DNA from: Arenicola marina
Lineage: Eukaryota > Annelida > Polychaeta > Arenicolidae
Assembly (NCBI GenBank): GCA_964019135.1
Contig: OZ025248.1
Span: 31,613,670-31,677,669, forward strand
DNA: 64,000 nucleotides
Direction of reading: 5' to 3'
Positions 11,601-21,004 of the stretch are shown here, one piece after another. The position numbers were made by a program, and so were the translations under genes. Under the pieces are notes generated by a model. That model was not told the DNA's origin and ran no database searches. It saw only the letters and a list, made by a program, of their open reading frames with translations. Position 1 is the first letter of the stretch, and each line of letters begins with the position of its first letter.

Positions 11601-14600
11601 CTGGAAGACGGCGCTGGCCCGGTCATCGCCCCCACCCCCTGCCCCGTGGTACAGTACTCACCCCGTCATCGACGCCCAGCACGCGGCTGCCCAACTCCTC
11701 GATGACACCCCCCATCAGCTGGAAGACGGCGCTGGCCCGGTCATCGCCCCCCCCCCTGCCCCGTGGTACAGTACTCACCCCGTCATCGACGCCCAGCATG
11801 CCGCTGCCCAGGTCCTCGGTGACACCCCCCATCAGCTGGAAGACGGCGCTGGCCCGGTCATCGCCCCCCCCCCCCCTGCCCCGTGGTACAGTACTCACCC
11901 CGTCATCGACGCCCAGCATGCGGCTGCCCAGCTCCTCGATGACACCCCCCATCAGCTGGAAGACGGCGCTGGCCCGGTCATCGCCCCCACCCCCTGCCCC
12001 GTGGTATAGTACTCACCCCGTCCTCGACGCCCAGCATGCGGCTGCCCAGGTCCTCGATGACACCCCCCATCAGCTGGAAGACGGCGCTGGCCCGGTCATC
12101 GCCCCCACCCCCTGCCCCGCGGTATAGTACTCACCCCGTCATCGACGCCCAGCATGCGGCTGCCCAGGTCCTCGATGACACCCCCCATCAGCTGGAAGAC
12201 GGCGCTGGCCCGGTCATCGCCCCCCCACCCTGCCCCGTGGTACAGTACTCACCCCGTCATCGACGCCCAGCATGCGGCTGCCCAGGTCCTCGGTGACACC
12301 CCCCATCAGCTGGAAGACGGCGCTGGCCCGGTCATCGCCCCCCCCCCCCTGCCCCGTGGTACAGTACTCACCCCGTCATCGACGCCCAGCATGCGGCTGC
12401 CCAGCTCCTCGGTGACACCCCCCATCAGCTGGAAGACGGCGCTGGCCCGGTCATCGCCCCCACCCCCTGCCCCATGGTACAGTACTCACCCCGTCATCGA
12501 CGCCCAGCATGCGGCTGCCCAGCTCCTCGATGACACCCCCCATCAGCTGGAAGACGGCGCTGGCCCGGTCATCGCCCCCACCCCCTGCCCCGTGGTACAG
12601 TACTCACCCCGTCATCGACGCCCAGCATGCGGCTGCCCAGGTCCTCGATGACACCCCCCATCAGCTGGAAGACGGCGCTGGCCCGGTCATCGCCCCGACC
12701 CCCTGCCCCGTGGTACAGTACTCACCCCGTCATCGACGCCCAGCATGCGGCTGCCCAGGTCCTCGATGACACCCCCCATCAGCTGGAAGACGGCGCTGGC
12801 CCGGTCATCGCCCTCGGCACTGCTCTGTGGGCACACACAAAGCCATGACGTCAGTCACAAACCACTGAGGACGTCACACACAGTGATGACGTCAGTCTCA
12901 AACCACGGAGGACGTCACACACGAGCTATGACGTCACACATAAATCACTGAGGCCGTCACACAAAATGAGGACTGGTTACTTTTAACGTGACACGCAACA
13001 TCGGATGCTGATGTCAAGCACAACATACTAATGACGTCACCGGGCTGACGTCAGACACTATAAGTGTTGACGTGGCACAGGACGGCGCCGGTTTCATTAC
13101 TTTACATATAGTTATCTTTCATAAAATAGTCGTTTCACGTCGAGATGGAATTGATCAAAATCGGCAGTTCATGAAATCACGGAGACATTTAATATTGACG
13201 GCGACATAAAGAAACTGAGAAACCAAGGAGGCTATAGTTCTTTCCATATGATAATATAGAAGCTGCCGAAGCCGTATGTTATTTTCCGTGCAACCATATT
13301 CCAAATGTGTGACCATTTCTATAGAAATAATGCAGAAAAAACGTTAAGTAATGCTATATAAAGTAAACTTTGTAAATTAAAATAAGGTGCCCAAAATGTA
13401 AAAAAAGAAATAAAGAAAAGAAGAAAAACTTGAAGAAAACAAAGCAATAACAGCACACAGCAGAAAGACAGACATGAAATGAAATAAAAACACTGAACAT
13501 ACACCAGTGACACGCGGATAAAACAACGAAAAAAATGTGCTAAAACTGTTTTCCTGGTTTCTCGATAAACTATTCTAAGTCTGACAAAATAGTGCGGGCC
13601 AAGTCGGGAATGGCCGATCCACGGTTGTGTGTGTATATGTCACGTTATGACGAATATCCGACATTACAATCATGGTGCAACAGCCGAGACCAACCAGGAA
13701 AGCTACCTTACGCGCTAAAAAATAATAACATTATTAAATACCAAAAATAGAATGAGTAGTAAAGACCATCAACCCGAGATACATCCTATTCAGTCCTGCT
13801 TGACCTGGCGACAATATTCCTGTGTTTAATCCCCATTTCGGAAGTCAAAACACTTTACAAAGTCTTGTTAATGAAGCTTTGCAAAGGATGGTTCCTAATC
13901 AAACACGAAGCAGTCGAAGTCGCAACTGTTTCTGCAGGACTGACTCACGGTTACCGTACTTAAGTATAACAAAAGTTAAAAACAAACAACGACATCTAGT
14001 GAGGAGCACACAAACTATTCCTCAGACGATACCTGGTATACGTCACTTCCGGTTGACGGGCCACCTGGCGATGTGTTCTGATAAACCATCCGGAGAGAAT
14101 GAATAGAAGGCCAACACTGAGTCAACGCTGAATCAGCCCGTGGTCAACAGAGTCAACTCATGGTCAATATTGAGTCAACTCATGGTCAATATTGAGTCAA
14201 CTCATGGTCAACATTGAGTCAACGCATGTTCAACAGTTAACTCATGGTCAACAGTCAACTCATGGTCAATACTGAGTCAACCCATGGTCAACACTGAGTC
14301 AACCCATGGTCAACACTGAGTCAACTCATGGTCAACATTGAGTCAACCCATGGTCAACTTATGGTCCACACTGAGTCAACTCATGGTCAACACTGAGTCA
14401 ACCCATGGTTAACACTGAGTCAACCCATGGTCAACTTATGGTCCACACTGAGTCAACTCATGGTCAACACTGAGTCAACTCATGGTCAACATTGAGTCAA
14501 CCAACCTATAGTGTCCTTGGGTTGTATATATATAACCAAACCTATTACTGAGGCATACCATTTCATATGTCTATCATACACATGTCTATCATACACAATA

Positions 14601-17600
14601 AAGGCCTACAGGGAAGGGTAAAAACAGATATATTATATGTTAACTACGTTTCAATGATGCGGAACATCACGGGGAACATGCTACGGCTGCCTGAATGAAA
14701 CCGTTTCAAGCGGCGCGACCCACACCGGCCATCCATTATGACGTCACAATGAGACCTGTGTCCCGTTGTGACGTAACGCACCTCGTAGTAGTAGAGGTTT
14801 CCCTCGCTGGCCCTGAAGTATCTTCTCTTCCAGGTTTTGAGCAGCGTGGCCTTCTTCTTGTTGGTGGGCAGCTTCTCCATGTAGCCCTCCATGTTGATGT
14901 AGGACGAGGCCTCCTCCGTCTGCAGCCACCGAACACCACCAAGACCCAGAGAATGATCACAGATAACACACAACATTGGCTACATTGGCTTACACATTAC
15001 ATTGACTACATTGGCTCACACATTACATTAGCAAATGCTCTCTCTAGCGCAAGGCGTCTTGCGTCCTTTTATGATCAGTAGCCGCGCATATGTATAAATC
15101 AACCAACTTCGGGGCAGACAGTGGACGAGATGGGAGCAGCTCATGTATAATGTGACATCATGAACTAATGCTTCAAAGACGTTACGATTGACTGAGTGTT
15201 TTCACATTTAAGTTATACAAAGATAAGAAAAAATGAGCAGCTGGAACACAGTAATGACTATTGCATGTTCGTCATATACAAGTACAACAAATACAACTTA
15301 GATATGGTTTAACCACTGGATCAAATACTAATATTTCGTAACTTATAACTAAATATAAGCAAATATGTTTATAATTAACAGGGCACGATACAGCCTTGTA
15401 GATACAGGAGTGTCGTTAAACCCCAATTGCATTAAATTATAATTAGCAGATTTGTAGAGTTGCACAAGACATGATCTTACATCAGTTTGCAGCTCTAGTC
15501 GATAGAGATCCTTCAACAGCAACGTCTGGAAAGTCGTAACGAAACATTATGACAGTAACTTCACAGTTAATCTAATAATTAAGGTCGTAAGCAAGAGGGA
15601 TTTGTATGTTTCCTAATTGCAAAATAAAATATGTCTAAACCAATTAAGATCTTAATCCTTCTGGAAAAATGGAGGCATTCATCACTTATGATAACACAGA
15701 CACATAAGCAGTGGAAGGCTATTGCCACGTTTCTTAAAGCGGCTCAGACAGTATTTTTGACATGAGAAACATTTAAAATGCGCTATAGGGTACAAAAACT
15801 AGAAAAAGAAAGATACTTTTAGATACATTTTCTGTCAGATTAGTACAGGTAGGTACACGGAAAACAGGCGTTCTTGTATCGTAAGCTGTCAAACTTTGGG
15901 CATTCCTTACGTCTGTTGCCACTTAAACTCAAGATGCTTACAGGATCCCAGCTCTTCAAGGTGACCTTGTCCTTGACCTTGTCCTCAGTCGTAAAGCCCT
16001 CGCTGCGACTAACTATGGGAGTCGTCGACGTAAAGGTGACATCATTCTTGCGCGGCAGCTCTGTGAGCCCATTGGATACCCCACTCGATGACGTCACGCC
16101 ATTTGAGGCGCTAGCAGTTACCCGAGAGCCATCTGCCGGACTACCGCCGCCCTGGTCTGAAAGATATATATACGAAAAAACCCATGACTAGCGTGATACT
16201 ACATTCTGGAGGATGCCCTAGTAAGGGAGTGTGGCACACAGTCACAGGAGCAGTGAGTTAATATCCTGGAATAGGCAAATCCATAGGCTTTTTGCCCAAA
16301 GAGCTGATGAGGCGCTGGTCAAGCACAAGGAAGGCAAGAGGCTCTTACCACCCTACATAAGACAACGGATCCATTACTATGTACAGGAAAGCTTGCCGAT
16401 GGTCATTGGATATGCCAGGCGTAATACTTCAATCTCAGAGAAGACCGAACCGAAAATAGTTGTGGACAGCAAGCTGAGCATTGGTACACGGTGAATACGA
16501 AGGCGATGTCTCCAGGGACGCCAGTGCCTGGGAGTCAACCAGCTCCTCATTGGTTTCCGTGGAGACGAGGGAAGTTTTGAAAAATTAATTATGTTTGCAC
16601 TGACTGATCAGTAAATGGTATAAATGCTATAACTATTTACAGTGGCATGACGTTAGCGGGGGAAAAACTGTTAAATACCTTCAACCACTAAGCACCACGG
16701 ACAAAAACAGCAGCGGTGAAAATCTCCAATACAATGGCGATAATAATACCAGTAACATACCACACAAGTCCAGGACCAGTTTCAGACAGGGGAAGAAGGG
16801 TGCAAGAAGGTGGATGGGGAAGAATTCTGGGTGTGAGCTCGGGTCAGTGAGTCCTAACCCCGTGCCCCAAGACATCACGCGAGCAGTACCTCCCCCATGC
16901 CCCAAGACATCATGCGAGCAGTACCTCCCCTATGCCCCAAGACTTCACGCGCGCAGTACCTCCCCTATGCCCCAAGACTTCACGCGCGCAGTACCTTCCC
17001 CATGCCCCAAGACTTCACGCGCGCAGTACCTCCCCTATGCCCCAAGACTTCACGCGCGCAGTACCTCCCCCATGCCCCAAGACTTCAAGCGCGCAGTACC
17101 TCCCCCATGCCCCAAGACTTCAAGCGCGCAGTACCTCCCCCATGCCCCAAGACTTCACGCGCGCAGTACCTCCCCCATGCCCCAAGACATCACGCGCGCA
17201 GTACCTCCCCTATGCCCCAAGACTTCACGCGCGCAGTACCTCCCCCATGCCCCAAGACTTCAAGCGCGCAGTACCTCCCCCATGCCCCAAGACTTCACGC
17301 GCGCAGTACCTCCTCCATGCCCCAAGACTTCAAGCGCGCAGTACCTCCCCCATCAGCCTCGTCCTCTGTCGCGGACCCAGCAGCTCCACGTCCCTGATCT
17401 CCGGTGGGCAGATCGACGGCCACGTGGCCGGTCTCGCCTTTCTCCTGGCGTCCCTTGGGGGTCAGCGGGCTGCCCATCTCTTCGGTGATGGGCGGGGCTT
17501 CCCGCACCCCGGCCAGCACGACCCTCCCCGTCCTCGTCCCCGCGGCGCCCTCCCCGAGACCCGGGCCGCCTGCACCCCCCGCCGGCCCCTTCCTCCTCGG

Positions 17601-18935
17601 CATCGGGGTGGATGGTTTGCCCCCCGCCGCTCGCTTCAGCAACGTGCCGAAGAAACCCTTCTTGGCCGGGCGGTGGAACTTGTAGACTGTGTCCCGCGTC
17701 TTCCCCTTATCAGCCCTGCCTCGTGTCTGCCGCTGCTGCTGCTGCTGCTGGTGGGGGTAGTGGTGCTGCTGTTGCCATGGATTCACCAGCTCGGCCTCCA
17801 TCCCGGGCAGGGCTCGCCTCGCCGCGGGAGTCCGGCATGACGGATCCGGGTCATCCAGACGAACCTGATTGGTGCAGCGGATCCCTGGATCTCGATCCGG
17901 AACCTTAGCGTCAGCCATCGAATGGCCCTCCTCGAGGTCCTCGCACGGCTCCCGACGCCTCTGCCCCTCGGCCATCAGCTCATCTAGCTCGGAGCAGCTA
18001 CGGGAGAACTCCTTGTAATTGGTGAACTTGACACGGATGCCTTTGCCGGGGGCGGGTCCCCCCAAACCACCCCCGGGCTTATTCGGCCCGGCCGCCGATT
18101 TACCGTTGACGTTGGCGCTTCCATGGTGCCCGGCGGCGGTGAATTTACTGTGGAGCTGCTGCTGGACAGCCTTGGATCTCTCCGACGCGCACTTGGCCTC
18201 GAATCGACTCCGGATGGTCTGTAGGCGCTGGGAGAAGACCGTCGTCCACCGGGGCTTGCTGACCCGCGAGCTGTCCTTGGACAGCACCCCGTCCTCATCC
18301 TCGCTCTCCCCCTCCTTCTGCAGGGCGTCCCCTTGCCCCTCCCCTGGCATCCCCGGGGTGACATCGCCGCTATCCTCTGGGTCCAACGACGATAGCGAAC
18401 GCCACTTCTTGAGGTGGTCGCCCTTGTCGGCCTTCTGGTGACCTTTACCCCACCACTTAGGCTTAGCGGTCGGCTTGGAGGCTGCGGAGGCGGCGCCCGC
18501 CCCGTGTCCGAACAGCGCGAACCGGCCCTGCACCTTCCCCTTGCCCTTGGGCTTGGTCGTCATGTGCTCGAAGGCCTTTATCTTAGCCTGGAAGGGCGAC
18601 TCTTCCCCGGGACCTCCGGCCGTGGCGCGATGGCCATCCCCACCACACGCCTTCTCCACGTCTTTAAACAGCTCCAGCTTTTCCTTCACGAGGGATTTCC
18701 CGCCGGAGATTCCCTCCGCATCTTCCCTCCGATCGCCATAAGAGAGTGCCGCCTGGTGCCCGCGACTACTCCCATCGCCTGGTTCCCCGTATGGCTCAAT
18801 GACGGCGCCATCTCGTGACGTGGCTGGGGACGAGAGAGACTTCCCATCGGAAACGGAAGTGACGTCTTCACGGGAGTCAAATAGCTGCCGGCGCCGCAGG
18901 ACAAATCCAGAAGTTTCGGGTGTCTCCTCGGCCAT
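5518..18935 (-). CDS. PH domain-actin-like fusion protein, 13 coding exons (gene model)
   Basis: Thirteen minus-strand exons, 17345-18935 down to 5518-5664, join in consistent phase across all 12 GT-AG introns to give 1,106 codons. Residues 1-602 are low-complexity and basic. Residues about 611-707 form a PH domain, from EGYMEKLPTNKKKATLLKTW to the closing helix EFNDWKRALES. Residues about 729-1106 match actin along its whole length: phosphate-1 loop IDLGSCSVRAGILGD, ANQTVLSLYS with the equivalent of Gln137, phosphate-2 loop VVDIGDRLEIVPVTDG, and adenosine motif LSGGATALPGF. The actin DNase loop is shortened and the His161 position is not histidine. The likely role is membrane phosphoinositide binding coupled to an actin-related module, but this is inference. 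The start ATG (gccATGG context) follows an in-frame stop at 18978-18980. I do not recognise this architecture as a named family. It may be joined to the exons upstream at 21.9-38.4 kb. Confidence 0.85.
5899..6145 (-). CDS. PH-actin gene, exon 12 (adenosine motif)
   Basis: The exon runs from acceptor ccattag to donor CAG|GTAAATC and encodes residues 976-1058. It holds FNAPEGLFNPDVWGMDNPSL, the counterpart of actin FRCPEALFQPSFLGME, and YLSGGATALPGFAEKL, the counterpart of VLSGGTTMYPGIADRM. This is the most strongly conserved part of the gene. Confidence 0.93.
6459..6574 (-). CDS. PH-actin gene, exon 11
   Basis: The exon runs from acceptor accctccag to donor TC|GTGAGT and encodes residues 938-975 plus two bases. 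MCFLAVDHEAACKRS matches the actin segment LCYVALDFEQEM, and YQIPAGSF matches the actin segment YELPDGQV. Confidence 0.88.
6967..7109 (-). CDS. PH-actin gene, exon 10
   Basis: The exon runs from acceptor gcccgcag to donor AAG|GTCCGT and encodes residues 890-937, starting by completing the Gly of the phosphate-2 loop (VTDG|YIVEGG). It corresponds to actin subdomain 4. The GG-R pattern of actin LAGRDLT appears as YGGHRVAEAF. Confidence 0.88.
7514..7706 (-). CDS. PH-actin gene, exon 9 (phosphate-2 loop)
   Basis: The exon runs from acceptor aactccag to donor GACG|GTCAGT and encodes residues 826-889 plus one base. It holds VMFSAPASLSDKFKEQF (actin LLTEAPLNPKANREKM), ANQTVLSLYS, in which the catalytic-type Gln is kept, and GIVVDIGDRLEIVPVTDG. 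The catalytic-type His of actin (THTVP) is missing and the loop is one residue shorter. Confidence 0.93.
7757..8017 (-). mobile_element. tRNA-derived SINE, copy 1 (intronic)
   Basis: On the minus strand this begins with a tRNA-like head: A box GATAGCACAGTGGGTTAGAG and B box GGTTCGAGCCA, about 60 bases apart. A conserved body follows (CCATGTCCTTCTTCGCAAAG, CCCCGGGGACGTGGCTCCGC), then the tail TTAAAGCGTCCTGAATATAC and an (AACC)n run. It lies inside the intron between exons 8 and 9. A close relative sits at 36434-36684. Confidence 0.8.
8429..8509 (-). CDS. PH-actin gene, exon 8
   Basis: The exon runs from acceptor ttgtttcag to donor TGG|GTAAGA and encodes residues 799-825. VMPDLMRKVFHELKVDPREH corresponds to actin [22 protein letters not shown], which helps fix the frame. 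Confidence 0.9.
8749..9130 (-). repeat. 62-bp minisatellite made of exon-7 donor junctions
   Basis: Six extra copies of a 62-bp unit follow the true exon 7 end without a gap. Each unit contains, on the minus strand, the last 40 or so exon bases (ACATGAAATACCCCGTGCTA and onward to GAGTCGACAAG) and the donor GTGCGTTCAC. The intron is 621 bases and the array fills about 60% of it. Reading through past the first donor meets a TGA within about ten codons. Confidence 0.9.
9131..9279 (-). CDS. PH-actin gene, exon 7 (actin subdomain 2)
   Basis: The exon runs from acceptor ccatggcag to donor AAG|GTGCGT and encodes residues 749-798. ALPEVFFPTIVATHKETGER matches actin RAVFPSIVGRPRHQG. The actin DNase-binding loop is replaced by a shorter segment. 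MKYPVLPTVRVDK resembles actin LKYPIEHGIVT. The 3' end is the seed of the adjoining 62-bp array. Confidence 0.9.
9582..9642 (-). CDS. PH-actin gene, exon 6 (phosphate-1 loop)
   Basis: This 61-base exon runs from acceptor tatttccag-like tttccag to donor C|GTGAGT. It encodes SVVVIDLGSCSVRAGILGDR (residues 729-748), the actin DNGSGMVKAGFAGD motif. It is short but certain because of the motif and the phase fit on both sides. Confidence 0.92.
9977..10117 (-). CDS. PH-actin gene, exon 5 (PH domain C-terminal half)
   Basis: The exon runs from acceptor tgtgtcgcag to donor AAG|GTTGGT and encodes residues 682-728. RGHYLITRCPTDQEFNDWKR gives the last PH strands and the C-terminal helix with its conserved Trp. 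A linker then leads to the actin-like part. The acceptor region is the seed of the neighbouring 49-bp array. Confidence 0.9.
10118..10545 (-). repeat. 49-bp minisatellite made of exon-5 acceptor junctions
   Basis: Counting the true junction there are nine copies of a 49-bp unit. On the minus strand each carries ATGTCTGTCTGTGTGTCGCAG followed by CGTGGAC, that is the polypyrimidine tract, the AG and the first seven exon bases. Every copy is therefore a potential acceptor. The real exon uses the copy nearest the coding sequence (cut at 10117/10118). Confidence 0.9.
10546..10934. other. Unique intron spacer between acceptor and donor arrays
   Basis: This is the only stretch of more than 300 bases in the 2.6-kb intron (10118-12725) that is not array. 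It is partly C-rich, with a weak repeat of cgtctaccccaaa near 10778, 10830 and 10890. No exon is seen. Confidence 0.5.
10935..12725 (-). repeat. 118-bp minisatellite made of exon-4 donor junctions
   Basis: Sixteen copies of the block containing CATCAGCTGGAAGACGG (plus-strand reading) are present, fifteen of them beyond the true exon. On the minus strand each copy repeats about 85 bases of exon 4 (DDRASAVFQLMGGVIEELGS) plus the donor GACGGG|GTGAGTACTG, followed by about 33 intron bases including a G-run of variable length. Copies alternate between GAGGAGCTG and GAGGACCTG at one codon. They lack the pyrimidine tract and cccacag acceptor of the real exon, so they look donor-competent but acceptor-poor. 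Confidence 0.92.
12726..12824 (-). CDS. PH-actin gene, exon 4 (PH domain loop)
   Basis: The exon runs from acceptor tgcccacag to donor GGG|GTGAGT and encodes the 33 residues 649-681, starting SSAEGDDRASAVFQLMGGVI. This is the copy of the 118-bp block that has a proper acceptor. The segment lies between PH strands and is probably a long loop or helix insertion. Confidence 0.85.
12844..13065. promoter_or_regulatory. Cluster of TGACGTCA (CRE-like) palindromes in an intron
   Basis: At least five tgacgtca words and several one-base variants (ggacgtcac, tgatgtca) lie within 220 bases, in a loose repeat of aaaccactgaggacgtcaca. This is the canonical CREB/ATF site, but the clustering could simply reflect the local tandem structure. 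No function can be claimed from sequence. Confidence 0.3.
13066..14100. other. Intron sequence, nothing recognised
   Basis: This is AT-rich sequence within the intron between exons 3 and 4. No splice-bounded open frame, element ends or structured repeat could be supported. Confidence 0.4.
14110..14505. repeat. About 22-bp minisatellite (gtcaactcatg type)
   Basis: Short units of the form actgagtcaacccatggtcaac repeat with many variants (attgagtcaactcatggtcaa). It is in the intron between exons 3 and 4, about 280 bases from exon 3. It contains no splice signal and no exon sequence, so it is a plain minisatellite. Confidence 0.85.
14782..14919 (-). CDS. PH-actin gene, exon 3 (PH domain N-terminal half)
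   Basis: The exon runs from acceptor gtggctgcag to donor GAG|GTGCGT and encodes residues 603-648. EGYMEKLPTNKKKATLLKTW, then KRRYFRASEGNLYYYE, is a textbook start of a PH domain: strand 1, a basic loop able to contact phosphoinositide, the KxWKRRYF strand and the next strand. Confidence 0.93.
15942..16156 (-). CDS. PH-actin gene, exon 2
   Basis: The exon runs from acceptor atctttcag to donor CCT|GTAAGC and encodes residues 531-602. It completes Asp from the exon 1 leftover G, then GGGSPADGSRVTASASNG and KVKDKVTLKSWDP. It is Ser/Thr-rich and probably disordered, ending just before the PH domain. Support comes from perfect phase on both sides. Confidence 0.8.
16860..17344 (-). repeat. 35-bp minisatellite made of exon-1 donor junctions
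   Basis: Thirteen extra copies of a 35-bp unit follow the true exon end directly. On the minus strand each contains CATGGGGGAG|GTACTGCGCG, repeating the last few exon bases (GATGGGGGAG) and the donor. Because 35 is not a multiple of three, using a later donor would change frame. The frame from exon 1 stops within two units. Confidence 0.88.
17345..18935 (-). CDS. PH-actin gene, exon 1 (start codon, low-complexity N-terminus)
   Basis: This 1,591-base exon encodes residues 1-530 from MAEETPETSGFVLRRRQLFD to EDEADGG, with donor GGAG|GTACTG in phase 1. Visible features are IKAFEHMTTKPKGKGK, NYKEFSRSCSELDELMAEG, a Gln/His-rich tract near residues 385-405, and the basic segment YKFHRPAKKGFFGTLLKRA. 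The frame is long, GC-rich and open on this strand, and its leftover G joins exon 2 cleanly. No named domain was recognised. Confidence 0.85.
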
Positions 18936-20446
18936 GGCGATAATTGATGAAAAAGACTGATGAAGACGTCTCCTTGACTAATACTCCGTCCGGGTTTCGA
19001 ATATCAGTCACGCACATTTGCGCAACAACAATTCATCAATTATGTAAGCGACTAGCCACGTGCACTAAGGAACGAACACCAATAATTCAATATAAAAACC
19101 GCCAAAATTTGTTTTAAAATAATCCGTTGTCGTTCACATAGAAATCCTTTTCCGTTTAAGTTCTGCGGTGAAGCATTGAAGTCACCACTTGTCAGTATGA
19201 CATTCTGGTACAGACATGAGACGGCGCATTCCGAACCATGAGACAAGTAATACTATTAGTCGATATATTTACATTTACGTAAAGAAGCAGGCCTCCGGCT
19301 TCCTATTTCCACCTTCGGACTCCGCAGTCTCTCCGGCCTGATTGACTAGCGACCGTATAGCACACATCCACCAACCCCAGGTAGACCAGCAGTCGGCGGG
19401 TAGACAACGCAGACGGCAGGTAGACCACCGCCTCGTGAAGAAACCAACGCCGCTGTCGCAACCGCCCCGCCCAGTTCACAATGAATTGTCCATCGCAACA
19501 GCCTGCCCGCCGGTCAGTGGCCACCTTACCCCTACCTACTCGTGGCTTCCGTGTCGTCAGCCCCCCACCCCCTCCGTCACCTAGTTGTCCTGTATCCACG
19601 TTCGTTCCCCCCGCCCCGCACCCACCCTCTCTCTCTCGCTCTTCCTCAGGTGTCGGACACTGCAGCCGGTGCAGCGGACATACCGGAACGCTAACCCGGT
19701 GGTCCTCACTGCGTCCAGATGGTAAACTCAGGCTCTCTTTTTATCGCTTCTCAACGAAGTGTCTTCCGACGGCGGTCTGTTCAGAATTCTTCTACTGCAA
19801 ACGACACTTAATTTTGCAATGCTATTTATTAACTTTGGTTTAGAAGCAAGCGCTCTTTCTCACAATAATCACACTCGCAAAACACAAAATATGCAGAACA
19901 TCCCCAGAAAGACGACCACCTGCATAAGACGGCCGTCCACCAAAACACCGCATAACTAATAAAACGGGTTTGGCTACGAAAGGGGTACACTTCCGTAGCG
20001 CGTTCCCGTTGGCTACTGAGATGAGTATTTTCTTCCCGCGACAATTCACTTCGCACGATAAGACTAGGAAAGTGGTGTACCGAAGTGGCCTGAACTTTTA
20101 CACGCATTGAAATACACATACAATCAACCACAAGCGATAATATGTCATATTTCAAGTTAATACTTCTTAAATTTATGAGTAATTACCGTAAAGACAAGTA
20201 GAAAAGTGACAAAACTAGCATTGGAATAGAACTTGTTCAAGACAAAACAAACGTGAAAGAAACTGTAAAATAATAAATTGCTAAAAGGAGAGTCCGTCGC
20301 CAGAGATGCTATCACACAACATAACATGCAATACTAACGATAGAGTAGATTAAAATTCTCGCCGCATGCGCGAAATATATCATAGTTAATAAATAACCTT
20401 CTGCGATAAGGATGTAATGACACGAGACAAAAGTCTCCAGACCGAC
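18936..20446. other. Upstream region of the PH-actin gene
   Basis: The sequence 5' of the start codon contains an in-frame TAG at 18978-18980, then AT-rich DNA and a C-rich patch at 19340-19680. Two weak acceptors (tattag, catcag) lie between the stop and the ATG, so an upstream non-coding or linking exon is possible. No TATA box was convincingly placed. Confidence 0.35.
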
Positions 20447-20509
20447 CTCTGTCAGCCCCGGGAGTGAACGGCGATGGTGACCGAGCGGAGCGGTACGAGA
20501 GCTCTCCGG
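20447..20509 (-). CDS. Candidate small exon (63 nt), gene assignment uncertain
   Basis: An isolated GC-rich patch reads GELSYRSARSPSPFTPGAD on the minus strand between acceptor-like catctttaag and donor-like GAG|GTCGGT. It is phase 1 in and phase 1 out. It could follow the phase-1 exon ending at 21906 or the candidate exon at 20893-21004. Support is only composition and phase. The plus strand is also open here. Confidence 0.3.
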
Positions 20510-20892
20510 CTTAAAGATGTACGAGACAGGTATGGACCGATGATGGGGGGTATGTAGCCATAATCACACATGATCATGTTATTACAACTATTAAAAAGGT
20601 TTATCGTGCATCCCCCCCCCGCCCCCCCCCCCCCCTACCCCACCCTCACAATATCAAAGACAGGTTGGGGTGGGGAGGGGGGGGGGAGGGTGTTTGGCAA
20701 TGCTGTTAGTAATAAATAAGACAGCCCCCCCCTCCCCCCACATTCAAGAGGATGTCCCAATTACCATGTATATGACTATATGTCTAAACGACCTGATTAA
20801 TCAAGGTTGCGCTCGCATGCGCATGGACTCTACCCGCCCACACCACTCTTCCCGTTACCCCCCCCCCACCCCTCACCCAGCCTCCTACTCAC

Positions 20893-21004
20893 CACGCTCC
20901 AACTTCACCTCCACTCCGCACCACGGTGTGTTAACCAGAGGCCATGGGCGCACACCGATGTATGGGAGGCGAGTTGGTAATGAAGTACCGTCCGCCGCGT
21001 GGCG
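20893..21004 (-). CDS. Candidate small exon (112 nt), gene assignment uncertain
   Basis: Acceptor tttgcttgcag and the strong donor GTG|GTGAGTAGG bound a frame reading RHAADGTSLPTRLPYIGVRP and on to GVEVKLER (phase 0 in, phase 1 out). The out-phase fits the candidate at 20447-20509. The in-phase does not fit the exon ending at 21906, so an exon between them would be needed. Confidence 0.3.

Noticed and set aside
10971..12951. Many plus- and minus-strand frames across the 118-bp array
   Set aside because: Repeat artefacts. Only the copy at 12726-12824 has a proper acceptor and fits the gene's phase.
16231..16494. 87-codon plus-strand frame inside the intron between exons 1 and 2
   Set aside because: No recognised motif, no splice or promoter context, and it is antisense to a well-supported gene.
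16814..17840. Plus-strand frames of up to 302 codons (PCPKTSRAQYLPHAP repeats)
   Set aside because: 35-bp minisatellite artefacts running antisense into exon 1 of the PH-actin gene.
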